From NCBI RefSeq assembly GCF_927798215.1, contig NZ_CAKMMW010000003.1:372001-436000 (forward strand): a DNA stretch of 64,000 nucleotides. The letters are read 5' to 3'. The stretch comes from Paenibacillus_E allorhizoplanae. GTDB lineage: Bacteria > Bacillota > Bacilli > Paenibacillales > NBRC-103111. The position numbers and the translations under genes are program-made. Shown one piece after another: positions 8,001-17,111 of the stretch (positions are counted from its first letter, which is position 1; the number at the start of each line of letters is the position of its first letter). The notes beneath the pieces are model-generated. The model worked only from the letters and a program-made list of their open reading frames with translations. It was not told where the DNA came from and did no database searches.

Positions 8001-8048
8001 ACGAATCCCTCCACTTTAGTTCCATCGTTGGTATCCGTTTCGGTAGGA

Positions 8049-9476
8049 CTATTCCGCCTGTCGAAACTCACGCGGTATCCGTCGCGCTGTCCCTGTTTGA
8101 ATAGCCGCACGGATGACGGCTTCACGAATCCGTCTAACTACTTCTTGATTAAATACACTTGGAATGATATATAACTTGTTCAATTCCTGCTGTGTGACAA
8201 CCGACGCAATCGCGGCGGAAGCGGCCAGCTTCATTTCTTCGTTGATCGTAGAGGCTTGGCAGTCCAAGGCCGCACGGAATATACCTGGGAAGCACAGTAC
8301 ATTGTTAATCTGATTCGGGAAATCCGAACGCCCCGTAGCAACGACACCCACGATATCTTCGATTTCATCGGGATGAATTTCCGGCGTTGGGTTCGCCATC
8401 ACGAACACTACGGGTTTAGCCGCCATTCGCTCAACATCCCCCCGCTTCAGTAAGCCTCCTGCGGAGAGTCCGATGAACACATCTGCTCCTTCGATAACGT
8501 CATGAAGATTACCTGAGCGCAGGTTAGGGTTCGTCCGCTCCGCGTATTCCGTCCAATGCGGGTTGGCGTACTCTTTCGTACGTACCAACGCACCTTCTCG
8601 GTCAACCCCGATCAGTTCCTTCACGCCTGCAGCCAGCAAAATGTTGGAGCAAGCCATTCCCGCTGCACCAATACCGCAGACGACAACTTTCGCTTCATTA
8701 ATCTGCTTGCCAACTACTTTCAACGCATTGATGAGCCCTGCGTATAAGACCACAGCTGTACCATGTTGGTCGTCATGGAATACGGGGATGTCCAGTTCAT
8801 TCCGCAGCCGTTCTTCAATTTCAAAACATCGTGGAGAGGATATATCCTCCAGATTAATACCGCCGAAACCTGGTGCCAAATGCTTGATGGTCGCGATGAT
8901 TTCTTCGGTACTTTGCGTGCTTAAACAAATTGGAAAAGCATCGACATCAGCAAACTGCTTGAACAACATCGCCTTGCCTTCCATGACAGGCATCGCCGCA
9001 TAGGGTCCGATGTTTCCAAGTCCGAGCACGGCACTGCCGTCGGAAACAACAGCGACCGTATTTCGCTTGATCGTCAGCTTATAAGCGTTAGTCTCATCTT
9101 CATGGATAGCCATACAGACCCTGGCTACATCCGGCGTGTACACGCGGGAAAGATCATCCCTGTTCTGAATTGGTGATTTGGGCTTCATCTCAATTTTGCC
9201 GCCGAGATGAAGCAGGAATGTGCGATCCGACACGTGAACCAGCCGTACACCAGCGAGATCCTTCATCCTAGCGACAATACTGTCCAACTGGGACTGTTCG
9301 GAAGCGGATACGGTAATGTCTCGAACCGTCCAATTCGCACCGGTTTGAATAACGTCAATCGCGATAACATCCCCGCCATTTTCGGTAATTACCGTAATTA
9401 ATTGACCGAAATGGATTTGCTCTGTTAACAATTCCAGACGCAAAATAATACTTTTGCCAGCCATCGTATTTTTCAT
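8049..9476 (-). CDS. NAD(P)-dependent malic enzyme with N-terminal ACT domain
   Basis: A 475-residue enzyme that decarboxylates malate to pyruvate. Residues about 8-90 look like an ACT regulatory domain (ILRLELLTEQIHFGQLITVITENGGDVIAID...). The catalytic part holds RVYTPDVARVC, KRNTVAVVSDGSAVLGLGNIG, FGGINLEDISSPRCFEIE and VFHDDQHGTAVV (metal-binding residues), then the Rossmann motif VVCGIGAAGMAC and VFVMANPTPEI. The ribosome site lies in the end of tctA (GAGGAAGGG), indicating coupling. Its place behind a TctABC transporter suggests that imported C4-dicarboxylate or citrate-derived malate is fed to pyruvate, with pckA nearby for the gluconeogenic branch. Cofactor preference is not decided. 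Confidence 0.9.
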   Translation of the reverse strand: MKNTMAGKSIILRLELLTEQIHFGQLITVITENGGDVIAIDVIQTGANWTVRDITVSASEQSQLDSIVARMKDLAGVRLVHVSDRTFLLHLGGKIEMKPKSPIQNRDDLSRVYTPDVARVCMAIHEDETNAYKLTIKRNTVAVVSDGSAVLGLGNIGPYAAMPVMEGKAMLFKQFADVDAFPICLSTQSTEEIIATIKHLAPGFGGINLEDISSPRCFEIEERLRNELDIPVFHDDQHGTAVVLYAGLINALKVVGKQINEAKVVVCGIGAAGMACSNILLAAGVKELIGVDREGALVRTKEYANPHWTEYAERTNPNLRSGNLHDVIEGADVFIGLSAGGLLKRGDVERMAAKPVVFVMANPTPEIHPDEIEDIVGVVATGRSDFPNQINNVLCFPGIFRAALDCQASTINEEMKLAASAAIASVVTQQELNKLYIIPSVFNQEVVRRIREAVIRAAIQTGTARRIPREFRQAE

Positions 9477-9481
9477 ATTAG

Positions 9482-11008
9482 TTACCCTTCCTCATTCACA
9501 AGTACATTTTTACCTCTAAGTTTCATTATCAGCGGAATGGTAATCCAGATCAGACCGATGATGAGAAATACAAGAGAAACCGGTTTTTGCAGGAAGATCA
9601 TGAAATCACCATTTGAAATGGTCAGTGCTCTGCGCATGTTGTTTTCCATCATTGGACCCAAAATAAGACCAAGTACGAGTGGTGCTAGTGGATAATCATT
9701 CTTAGATAAGAAGTATCCCACAAGACCACAGCCCATAATGAGCATTAAATCAAACGTCGAATACTGTACGGCATAAACCCCGAATACGGAAAAGACGATG
9801 ATTAACGGAATTAAATACTTAGCAGGTGTTTCAATGACTTTGGCAAACACTTTAACCAACGGCATATTAAGAATCAGCAGCATGAGATTGCCGACGAACA
9901 TACTTGCAATAACCCCCCATGCTAACTGTGGGTGGTCTTGGAATAGCAATGGACCTGGCTGGACGTTGTACATAATGAAAGCACCCATCAGAATAGCCGT
10001 CGTTCCTGAGGATGGGATCCCCAATGTCAAAAGCGGAATCATCGCACCACCCGATGCAGCGTTATTCGCAGCTTCCGGCGAAGCGACACCCTCGATAGCA
10101 CCCTTGCCGAATTTTTCCGGATTTTTGCTAATCTTCTTCTCCACGATATAAGCAAAGAAAGAAGCAAGAATAGCGCCTGCACCAGGAAGTAAGCCGATGA
10201 AAAAACCAAGCACAGAACCGCGTGCAATCGGTGCCGCGCTGTCTTTCATATCTTGTTTTGTCGGCAGAATGCGATTGATCTTGGCAATCTCGCCATCGTT
10301 TCCTTCGCGCTGAAGGATGGTTTTGAATACTTCGCCGACAGCAAATGTCCCCACGGCCACAGTCAGGAATTCCAAGCCCTGATATAACTCAGGAATGCCG
10401 AAGGTGAATCGCTCCACGCCCGACACGTTATCGATACCGATCGTCGCTAACAACAGACCAAATGCCGTCATCATAAGCGCCTTCACCATCGATTTCCCAG
10501 CCAGTCCGCTGATCGCGAGCAAGCCGAGCACCATCAAGGAGAAATATTCAGCAGGTCCGAACTTGATTGCGACTGCCGACAAAGGACGAGCCAAGAAGAT
10601 AAGACCGATCAGCGAAATAATGCCCGCAGCGAAGGAACCGATTGCTGAAATCGCGAGCGCTGCTCCTGCTCTACCCTGTTTGGCCATTTGATAACCGTCA
10701 AGTGTTGTGACGACAGAAGACGATTCTCCAGGTGTGTTTAATAGAATCGACGTCGTCGAACCTCCGTACATCGCCCCATAATACACGCCTGCCAACAAAA
10801 TGATGGAACTCGTAGCTGCCTCTTCTGGGCCTAAGCCAGCTGTCATTGTTGCCGTGATCGGAATCAAGAGAGCAACACCGCTCATCGGGCCAATTCCAGG
10901 TAGAACGCCAACCACCGTACCAATCAATACGCCCAAAAATACAAAAATAACATTATGCCACTGCATCGCTGTGCCCAAACCGTGCAACACATAATCCAAA
11001 GTGCTCAT
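9482..11008 (-). CDS. tctA: Tripartite tricarboxylate transporter large membrane subunit TctA
   Basis: A 508-residue membrane protein with about 11-12 hydrophobic segments. The family signatures are GVLPGIGPMSGVALLIPIT near the N-terminus, YYGAMYGGSTTSILLNTPGE, and the second internal repeat FIGLLPGAGAILASFFAYIVEKK. It forms the Na+ or proton-coupled channel of a TctABC carboxylate importer with TctB. ATG 11008 comes directly after the tctB stop, and the malic enzyme follows within six nt. The substrate (citrate, malate or another carboxylate) is not readable from sequence. Confidence 0.92.
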   Translation of the reverse strand: MSTLDYVLHGLGTAMQWHNVIFVFLGVLIGTVVGVLPGIGPMSGVALLIPITATMTAGLGPEEAATSSIILLAGVYYGAMYGGSTTSILLNTPGESSSVVTTLDGYQMAKQGRAGAALAISAIGSFAAGIISLIGLIFLARPLSAVAIKFGPAEYFSLMVLGLLAISGLAGKSMVKALMMTAFGLLLATIGIDNVSGVERFTFGIPELYQGLEFLTVAVGTFAVGEVFKTILQREGNDGEIAKINRILPTKQDMKDSAAPIARGSVLGFFIGLLPGAGAILASFFAYIVEKKISKNPEKFGKGAIEGVASPEAANNAASGGAMIPLLTLGIPSSGTTAILMGAFIMYNVQPGPLLFQDHPQLAWGVIASMFVGNLMLLILNMPLVKVFAKVIETPAKYLIPLIIVFSVFGVYAVQYSTFDLMLIMGCGLVGYFLSKNDYPLAPLVLGLILGPMMENNMRRALTISNGDFMIFLQKPVSLVFLIIGLIWITIPLIMKLRGKNVLVNEEG

Positions 11009-11009
11009 C

Positions 11010-11471
11010 TTATGCCCCCCCTAACCATGTTGGAAATCCGGGAAGCGAACCATCCAGCAGATTCACATATAAGTAATACACACCATAAGAGAAGCAAGCT
11101 GCAATCAGCAAGGAAACCCATACTCTCCCCTTTTGCATCGTTTGAAAACCAATCATAAGGAACAGGAACGTGGAGATCACGAACCCGATATCTTCAAGGA
11201 AATAGGCATATAAGACAGCCGCGATGAAAATAATGAGAAATCGTTTGTAATCCAAGTCTTCTTTGCCCTTCTCAGCACGCTGCCTGCGGAACGTCTCATA
11301 AATAAGACGCAAACTCATCAAAGACAAGAACGAGCCCAAAATCATCGGAAAGATATTAGCACCTACATTACTACCATAAGCACTAGTTGAAATACCTAAG
11401 GAACCAATCACAAAGGCAAGACCAATCGCGAAAAAGGCGATACCTGCATAACGATCAAACGTTGTATTCAT
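11010..11471 (-). CDS. tctB: Tripartite tricarboxylate transporter small membrane subunit TctB
   Basis: A 153-residue protein with four hydrophobic segments, including FFAIGLAFVIGSLGIS and the C-terminal VWVSLLIAACFSYGVYYLYVNLL...LPGFP, the usual TctB pattern. It pairs with TctA in the membrane. It lies between tctC (67 bp gap) and tctA (immediately adjacent). Confidence 0.88.
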   Translation of the reverse strand: MNTTFDRYAGIAFFAIGLAFVIGSLGISTSAYGSNVGANIFPMILGSFLSLMSLRLIYETFRRQRAEKGKEDLDYKRFLIIFIAAVLYAYFLEDIGFVISTFLFLMIGFQTMQKGRVWVSLLIAACFSYGVYYLYVNLLDGSLPGFPTWLGGA

Positions 11472-11538
11472 TTCTCTGCCTCCTACCCCACTAAGGGCAA
11501 GGGAGAAGAGGTCATCTTCTCCCTTGTCTCGTTAGGTT

Positions 11539-12609
11539 TTATTTCTGCATACCAAGCGCTGTCAGCATATCTTTCAATTGTGTTTCTTGCTGGCCCAAGA
11601 AAGCTTTGAAATCATCTGCTTTCTTATAATCCGACTCCCAGCTGTTCGCTTGCATTTCTTTTTTCCAAGCATCGGAATCTACCATTTTCTTAATCGTATC
11701 TTCCCAGTATTTTTTTGCATCTGCTGACATGTCCTTCGGTCCGAAGAAACCGCGCCAAATCAGGAATTCGGCATCAACGCCTTGTTCCTTCATCGTCGGA
11801 ACATCTTTCAGGCTGCCACCAAGGCGGGCAGGTGCTGCAACAGCAAGTATGCGGATTTTTCCAGCTTTCACGTATTGATCTAAGGAAGAAGCATCTGTAC
11901 CTAAGACATCAGCATTACCGCCAAGCAACGCAGTTACGGCTTCACCGCCACCGTCATAGGACACGTATTTCACTTTTTTCGGGTCAATCCCAAATTTGAA
12001 CGCGGGTAGAATCGATACCAAGTGATCCATGGAACCAGGTGCCGAACCGCCCGCAACCGTTAGCTTCGTAGGATCTGCTTTCATATCAGCTAGCAAGGAC
12101 TTCAGATCTTTGTATTTCGAATTGGCTGCTACCGCGACAGCGCCGTAATCTTTGGTCAGTTGTGCTAACGGCGTCGTATCATTGTAGCCGTAAGGTGTGT
12201 TTCCTTCTTTTTTCAAATGATTAATAAGGATTGGTGGCGAACTCACGAACAGCTTGTAGTTATCTTTGATATCTTTAGTCGCGTATTCCGCCATAAATAC
12301 AGTACCGCCACCACCTGGTTTATTTTCAACTGAAACGGGCTTATCGACTGCTTTTGTTTCCGTTAATACTTTAGCGATGGTACGTGCAGTCATATCCCAG
12401 CCGCCGCCAGCACCAGATGGAGCGATAATGCTAAGTGCTTTTTCTGGATAATTGGATTTCGCAGCTGCTGGAGCTGATGACGTTGATGACGTTGATGACG
12501 TTGATAACGATGATGGTTTCGCTGAATTGCTTCCGCAAGCGGACAAACTAACTGCAAGCAAGCTAATAGCTGTTACTTTCCAAGATGCTGAAAAAAGTTG
12601 TTTTATCAA
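11539..12609 (-). CDS. tctC: Tripartite tricarboxylate transporter binding lipoprotein TctC
   Basis: A 356-residue substrate-binding protein of the Bug/TctC family. A lipoprotein signal ends in LSAC and is followed by a Ser/Thr linker partly made of a 9-bp DNA repeat (gatgacgtt, 12477-12505). Mature motifs include YPEKALSIIAPSGAGGGWDMTART, ENKPGGGGTVFMAEYA and DVLGTDASSLDQYVKAGKIR. The ATG at 12624 overlaps its own ribosome site (ATGGAGGGG), so the TTG at 12609, six nt behind GGAGGGG, is the likely start. It is the first gene of the tctCBA-malic enzyme-HPr-like run, divergent from the sensor kinase that probably controls it. Confidence 0.9.
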   Translation of the reverse strand: MIKQLFSASWKVTAISLLAVSLSACGSNSAKPSSLSTSSTSSTSSAPAAAKSNYPEKALSIIAPSGAGGGWDMTARTIAKVLTETKAVDKPVSVENKPGGGGTVFMAEYATKDIKDNYKLFVSSPPILINHLKKEGNTPYGYNDTTPLAQLTKDYGAVAVAANSKYKDLKSLLADMKADPTKLTVAGGSAPGSMDHLVSILPAFKFGIDPKKVKYVSYDGGGEAVTALLGGNADVLGTDASSLDQYVKAGKIRILAVAAPARLGGSLKDVPTMKEQGVDAEFLIWRGFFGPKDMSADAKKYWEDTIKKMVDSDAWKKEMQANSWESDYKKADDFKAFLGQQETQLKDMLTALGMQK

Positions 12610-12740
12610 ATGAAACCCCTCCATGTTTGGTTTTAATTTATCAATGTATCCGCTTTCTTTGAAGCGCTTTCAGAATAACACCCCCTGTGCCTATTGGGAA
12701 GTTTATGGCGATTAGTTGTAATAACGGCGTTTTGACCATT

Positions 12741-12777
12741 TTGTTCATATTGTTCACGGATCTGGAGACCCTATAAT
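12741..12777 (+). promoter_or_regulatory. Candidate promoter and direct repeat before the sensor kinase
   Basis: A perfect TATAAT (12772-12777) lies 16 nt after TTGTTC (12750-12755). TTGTTCA occurs twice in tandem (12741-12747 and 12750-12756) across the -35 region, in the space shared with tctC. The repeat could be a response-regulator site; that is inference. Confidence 0.35.
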
Positions 12778-12860
12778 CATCAAAATGAGAACGCTTTATG
12801 TTACAATACCAAACACATACATTCTTCTAAATTAACCAAAAATGGGAGGCTGCGTGGAAA

Positions 12861-14498
12861 ATGAGGCTTCATACCAAGCTTATCCTCATTATTTGTTCGT
12901 TCCTTTCCATCGTCATCATCAGTTTGGGCAGTATATTTGATTACATGATGACCACAGCACTAGAGGATCAAATCGGGACTCGTGCCTTAAAGGTGGCTGA
13001 AACCGTTGCTAATATGTCTGATATTCGTATGGCTTTTCAAACTTCGGATCCATCCAAGATCATCCAGCCTCTCGTCGAAAAGGTAAGAGATCAAATCGAT
13101 GCCGAGTATATCGTTGTCGGGAACCGCGAAGGCATTCGCTACTCACACCCGCTCCCTGAACGAATTGGGCAAGAAATGGTCGGCGGGGACAACGGTCCTG
13201 TTCTTGCAGGACAATCGATCATCTCCAAGGCCATCGGCTCACTTGGCCCTTCACTTCGCGGTAAAGCGCCTCTGTTTGATGATCAAGGCAATGTCATCGG
13301 CATTGTATCCGTTGGATTTCTTACGAAAGATATCAACTCGATTACCTATACTTATCAGTCGCGAATCGAGCTCATTTCTCTCATCGTCCTAGTCGTTGGC
13401 CTGATCGGCTCCGTCCTTATCGCACGTAATGTTCGAAGCTCCATACATGGACTTGAGCCTAAGGAAATCGGTGAGCTGTATACCGAGAAACAAGCCATTC
13501 TGCAAACGATCCGTGAGGGAATTATCGCGGTAAACCGAGATGGCATCATCACAATGGCAAACCGTTATGCTTTGCAGCTTATGCAGCTGCCCCTCAGTGC
13601 GAAAATTACAGGCAGACACATTGAAGATGTGATCCCGAACACGCGATTGCATGAAGTGGTACGTACGGGCGAAGCCGAATTTGACCATGAAATGCTGATC
13701 GGCGATCATGATGTCATCGTCAATCGTGTGCCGATTGTGAGCCGAAAACACGGTGTTACTGGTGCCGTTTCAAGCTTTCGAAGTAAATCCGAGCTCTACC
13801 GGTTGGCCGAGGAGCTGTCTCAGGTGAAACGCTTCGCTGAAGCACTGCGCGCTCAGACGCATGAATTCTCCAATAAGCTGTATGTCATCTCTGGACTCAT
13901 CCAATTGGAATCGTATCAAGAAGCTGTCGATCTCATCTCCAAGGAATCAGACGTGCACCAGAACTGGGTGCAGTTCATCATGACCGAAATCCCTGATCCC
14001 ATGATTGGGGGGCTGTTGATTGGCAAATTCAATCATGCACAGGAGTTGAAGCTAACTTTTGAAATTGACCGTGAAAGCTCATTTCGAGATATTCCTCCGG
14101 AAATCGACCGAAATTTACTCGTCACCATCATCGGCAACTTGATTGACAATGCCATGGAAGCAGTTCTGGCCGTTGAGGTACAACAAACGCCCTATGTAAA
14201 ATTATTTTTAACCGATCTGGGCGAGGATTTGATTATCGAATGCGAGGACTGCGGCGTTGGCATTCCCGATGAGTTAGGCAATGCCGTATTTGAGAAAGGA
14301 TTCTCAACTAAAGCAGGTGAACATCGCGGCATCGGTTTAGCCTTAGTCCAGCACGCTGTCCATAAGCTTAACGGGTATATCACTTTCCATAAAAACCCGG
14401 AATGCGGCACACTCTTCACCGTCGCTATACCGAAACATCCGATGTCCACAGAAAGGAGTTCAATCTCTGATGATGGAACACCAACAACCGAACATTGA
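12861..14498 (+). CDS. CitA/DcuS-type sensor histidine kinase
   Basis: A 545-residue membrane kinase for carboxylate sensing. TM1 (about 7-27) and TM2 (about 172-192) flank an extracellular PASp/CitA-like sensor with RYSHPLPERIGQEM and GSLGPSLRGKAPLFDDQGNVIG, where DcuS-type kinases bind C4-dicarboxylate or citrate. A cytoplasmic PAS (about 210-310) follows. The phosphoacceptor region is RAQTHEFSNKLYVISGL (the HEFxNKL box of this class). The ATPase domain shows DNAMEAVL (N box), GVGIPDE and GIGLALVQHA (G boxes). ATG 12861 follows GGGAGG. The gene overlaps the regulator by 29 bp. Divergence from tctCBA-malic enzyme suggests that this pair induces that operon. Confidence 0.92.
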   Translation: MRLHTKLILIICSFLSIVIISLGSIFDYMMTTALEDQIGTRALKVAETVANMSDIRMAFQTSDPSKIIQPLVEKVRDQIDAEYIVVGNREGIRYSHPLPERIGQEMVGGDNGPVLAGQSIISKAIGSLGPSLRGKAPLFDDQGNVIGIVSVGFLTKDINSITYTYQSRIELISLIVLVVGLIGSVLIARNVRSSIHGLEPKEIGELYTEKQAILQTIREGIIAVNRDGIITMANRYALQLMQLPLSAKITGRHIEDVIPNTRLHEVVRTGEAEFDHEMLIGDHDVIVNRVPIVSRKHGVTGAVSSFRSKSELYRLAEELSQVKRFAEALRAQTHEFSNKLYVISGLIQLESYQEAVDLISKESDVHQNWVQFIMTEIPDPMIGGLLIGKFNHAQELKLTFEIDRESSFRDIPPEIDRNLLVTIIGNLIDNAMEAVLAVEVQQTPYVKLFLTDLGEDLIIECEDCGVGIPDELGNAVFEKGFSTKAGEHRGIGLALVQHAVHKLNGYITFHKNPECGTLFTVAIPKHPMSTERSSISDDGTPTTEH

Positions 14499-15186
14499 AG
14501 TTTTGATTATCGAAGATGATGTGAAGATCGCCGAAATAAACCGAAGGTTTATTGAAAAAGTAGACGGCTTTCACGTTGTCGGTATCGCTACAGACGATGT
14601 TCAAGCCAAGGAACAGCTAGACATTTTACGGCCAAATTTAGTTCTGTTGGATATTTACATTCCTGGTTCCAATGGCTTGGAGTTGCTCTCCTATATTCGT
14701 CAACATTTCCGAGATACCGACGTCATTATGATCACGGCTGCCAAAGAAGCCGAGGCTATACGGGAAGCCGTTCGCAGCGGAGCGTTTGATTATATTATGA
14801 AACCACTTGTTTTCAATCGGCTGCAGGAAACGCTCCTGCGTTATCTAGACTTCCATAGCGAGTTGAATCGGCTTCATCATACGGGCTCTATTAATCAAAG
14901 CGATGTCGATCGCCTCATTTTGGGAACGAGTAAAAAAGATTCCCGCGCTGAGATTGCGTATCTCCCTAAAGGCATCGACAAATTAACGCTAGTCAAAATC
15001 GTTCAGGCGATTTCTACCGCGGCAGACGGGATGACTGCGGATCAAATCGCCAAAGAAATAGGCGTCAGTCGTTCGACTGGACGCCGGTATTTGGAGCATC
15101 TAGTCTCCTCGGGCGAAGTTTTCGCCGATCTGACTTATGGCGTCGTGGGTCGCCCTGAGAGAGTGTATCGTAAACGGGAGTCGTGA
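14470..15186 (+). CDS. CitB/DcuR-type response regulator
   Basis: A 238-residue regulator. The receiver (about 8-128) contains the acidic pair IIEDDV, phospho-acceptor Asp in LVLLDIYIPGSNG (about residue 58) and Lys in YIMKPLVF. A linker leads to a C-terminal HTH (about 175-235: DGMTADQIAKEIGVSRSTGRRYLEHLVSSGEV), as in CitT/DctR/MalR of Bacillus. Start ATG 14470 lies inside the end of the kinase gene behind AAAGGAG, so the two are coupled. A strong terminator closes the operon. Confidence 0.92.
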   Translation: MMEHQQPNIEVLIIEDDVKIAEINRRFIEKVDGFHVVGIATDDVQAKEQLDILRPNLVLLDIYIPGSNGLELLSYIRQHFRDTDVIMITAAKEAEAIREAVRSGAFDYIMKPLVFNRLQETLLRYLDFHSELNRLHHTGSINQSDVDRLILGTSKKDSRAEIAYLPKGIDKLTLVKIVQAISTAADGMTADQIAKEIGVSRSTGRRYLEHLVSSGEVFADLTYGVVGRPERVYRKRES

Positions 15187-15275
15187 TGTGACCTGCCCCT
15201 TTGATTGATATATTCGTATTCTAAGGTTGACCAACTATATCTGGTAAAAATGCCATTGAAGTTTTCTAAAATAAT

Positions 15276-15312
15276 AAAGCGATCCGAGTTAAGGATCGCT
15301 TTTGCTTTTTCA
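15276..15312 (+). terminator. Rho-independent terminator of the two-component operon
   Basis: AAAGCGATCC and GGATCGCTTT pair around a GAGTTAA loop, followed by a T-rich tract. The convergent pckA gene ends 19 bp further on and may use the reverse fold. Confidence 0.85.
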
Positions 15313-15330
15313 CACAGTCAAAAAGGCTAT

Positions 15331-16914
15331 TTACACGCTAGGTCCAGCTAAGCGAATACCCTCACTTACATCATCAAACTTTTCGAAGTTTTTTGCAAAG
15401 CGAGTCGCCAAGTCTGAAGCCTTTAAATCAAAGGCGGCCTTATTTTCCCACGTGTTTTTGGGGATAAGAATGTCATTTGGAACTCCTTGAATATGACTGG
15501 GCACCGAAAACCCAAAAATAGGATCTTGGTTATATTCGGCTTGTTCAATACTCCCGTTAATCGCGGCCGTAACCATTGCTCTTGTATGAGCAAGATTCAT
15601 TCTTTTACCAGTGCCGTATGCCCCTCCAGACCATCCTGTGTTCACTAGATAAACGCGTACACGATGCTTTTCGATGTTCTTACCTAATAGTTCCGCATAC
15701 ACGCTAGGACGAAGTGGAAGGAAAGGGGCTCCGAAACAAGCTGAGAACGTAACTTCTGGTTCTGTAACTCCGCGCTCAGTCCCTGCCAATTTCGACGTAT
15801 AGCCAGAAAGAAAGTGATACATGGCCTGATCTTTATTTAGCTTAGCAATAGGAGGAAGCACACCTGAAGCATCCGCTGTCAAAAATAATATCACTTCCGG
15901 ATGTCCTCCAAGACTTGGAATCCTGGCACCAGAAATATATTCAATCGGATAAGCGGCACGAGTGTTTTCCGTAATCGAGTTATCGTTATAGTCCGTTTTC
16001 CCGGTATTAGCTTCCAGAACCACATTCTCTAACACAGAACCGAATCGAATAGCCTCCCAAATTTGAGGCTCCTTCTCTCTAGAAAGGCCAATACATTTGG
16101 CATAACATCCGCCCTCAAAGTTAAATACTCCGGTTTCTGTCCAGCCATGCTCATCATCTCCAATTAAATGACGATCAGGATCTGCTGACAGTGTGGTTTT
16201 CCCCGTGCCTGAAAGTCCAAAGAAAAGCGCCACATCACCATTCACACCAATATTGGAAGAGCAATGCATTGGAAATATCCCTTTAAAGGGATATACATAG
16301 TTAAGAACGCTGAATATCGACTTTTTCATTTCACCAGCATATTCCGTGCCACCAATCAGAACTACTTTCTTTTCAAAAGAGATAGCAATAAATGTATCCG
16401 ATCGTATTCCGTCAATTGAGGGATTCGCTTTTAGCCCCGGAGCAGCCAGAATTGTAAACTCTGCTGAATGCGTTGTCAATTCTTCCTCTGTTGGACGAAT
16501 AAATAGTTGATGAACGAACAGATTATGCCATGCATACTCATTAACGATTCGAATTGGCAACCGATAATTGGGATCAGTACCAGCAAAACCATCGAATACA
16601 AAAAGCTCACGATCGTTTAAGTAGTCCAATACTTTTTCATATAGTTTATCGAAACTAGCCTGGGACATCTCTTGATTTACAGATCCCCAAGCAATATGAT
16701 CAGCGACAGACGGTTCATAAACGATATACTTATCTTTCGGAGAACGTCCTGTAAATTTACCAGTGGAAACACTAAACGCACCGTTCGCGGCTAATACACC
16801 TTCTTCACGAGCTATTGCCTTTTCCACAAGTCTAGGAACAGATAATTGATAATGAACCGATTCCCTTGCTAGTACTTCTTCTAACTGACGACGATTCGTG
16901 TTAGTCATCTTCAT
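15331..16914 (-). CDS. pckA: ATP-dependent phosphoenolpyruvate carboxykinase
   Basis: A 527-residue cytoplasmic enzyme converting oxaloacetate and ATP to PEP and CO2. Diagnostic stretches are FTGRSPKDKYIVYEP, the kinase-1a P-loop GLSGTGKTTLSADP, the metal motif LIGDDEHGWTE, and ENTRAAYPIEYI near the nucleotide site. The length is normal for bacterial PckA. ATG 16914 or 16908 follows GGAGGG. The gene stands alone; its place next to the carboxylate uptake/malic enzyme region fits growth on organic acids. A perfect 12-bp palindrome (CTTACCGGTAAG, 17059-17070) lies 145 bp upstream in the otherwise empty 197-bp leader; its function is unknown. Confidence 0.97.
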   Translation of the reverse strand: MKMTNTNRRQLEEVLARESVHYQLSVPRLVEKAIAREEGVLAANGAFSVSTGKFTGRSPKDKYIVYEPSVADHIAWGSVNQEMSQASFDKLYEKVLDYLNDRELFVFDGFAGTDPNYRLPIRIVNEYAWHNLFVHQLFIRPTEEELTTHSAEFTILAAPGLKANPSIDGIRSDTFIAISFEKKVVLIGGTEYAGEMKKSIFSVLNYVYPFKGIFPMHCSSNIGVNGDVALFFGLSGTGKTTLSADPDRHLIGDDEHGWTETGVFNFEGGCYAKCIGLSREKEPQIWEAIRFGSVLENVVLEANTGKTDYNDNSITENTRAAYPIEYISGARIPSLGGHPEVILFLTADASGVLPPIAKLNKDQAMYHFLSGYTSKLAGTERGVTEPEVTFSACFGAPFLPLRPSVYAELLGKNIEKHRVRVYLVNTGWSGGAYGTGKRMNLAHTRAMVTAAINGSIEQAEYNQDPIFGFSVPSHIQGVPNDILIPKNTWENKAAFDLKASDLATRFAKNFEKFDDVSEGIRLAGPSV

Positions 16915-17111
16915 AAGCTGTCGCCCTCCTTTTCTTCAATGGCATTCATGAAAAGCTGCCTCGAAGATTACATCCCAGCAAAATCCGATATCTGATCCAT
17001 AATGGTGATGCTTCCAGTTCCACCACACATCGGCACTTGCCTGTCCGTCTAATGTTCCCTTACCGGTAAGTACAATATTCCTTGCACGGCATGTGAACAC
17101 CTGAATTCCCC

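Noticed and set aside
10395..10691. Plus-strand ORFs inside tctA and the malic enzyme gene
   Set aside because: They are shadows of well-supported genes, with low-complexity composition and no ribosome sites.
12645..12675. cre (CcpA) site upstream of tctC (TTTGAAGCGCTTTCA)
   Set aside because: It is one base short of the symmetrical cre; two conserved positions fail in either orientation.
17059..17070. CTTACCGGTAAG palindrome upstream of pckA as an operator
   Set aside because: A 12-bp palindrome alone is weak evidence; no promoter could be placed around it, so it is only mentioned with pckA.
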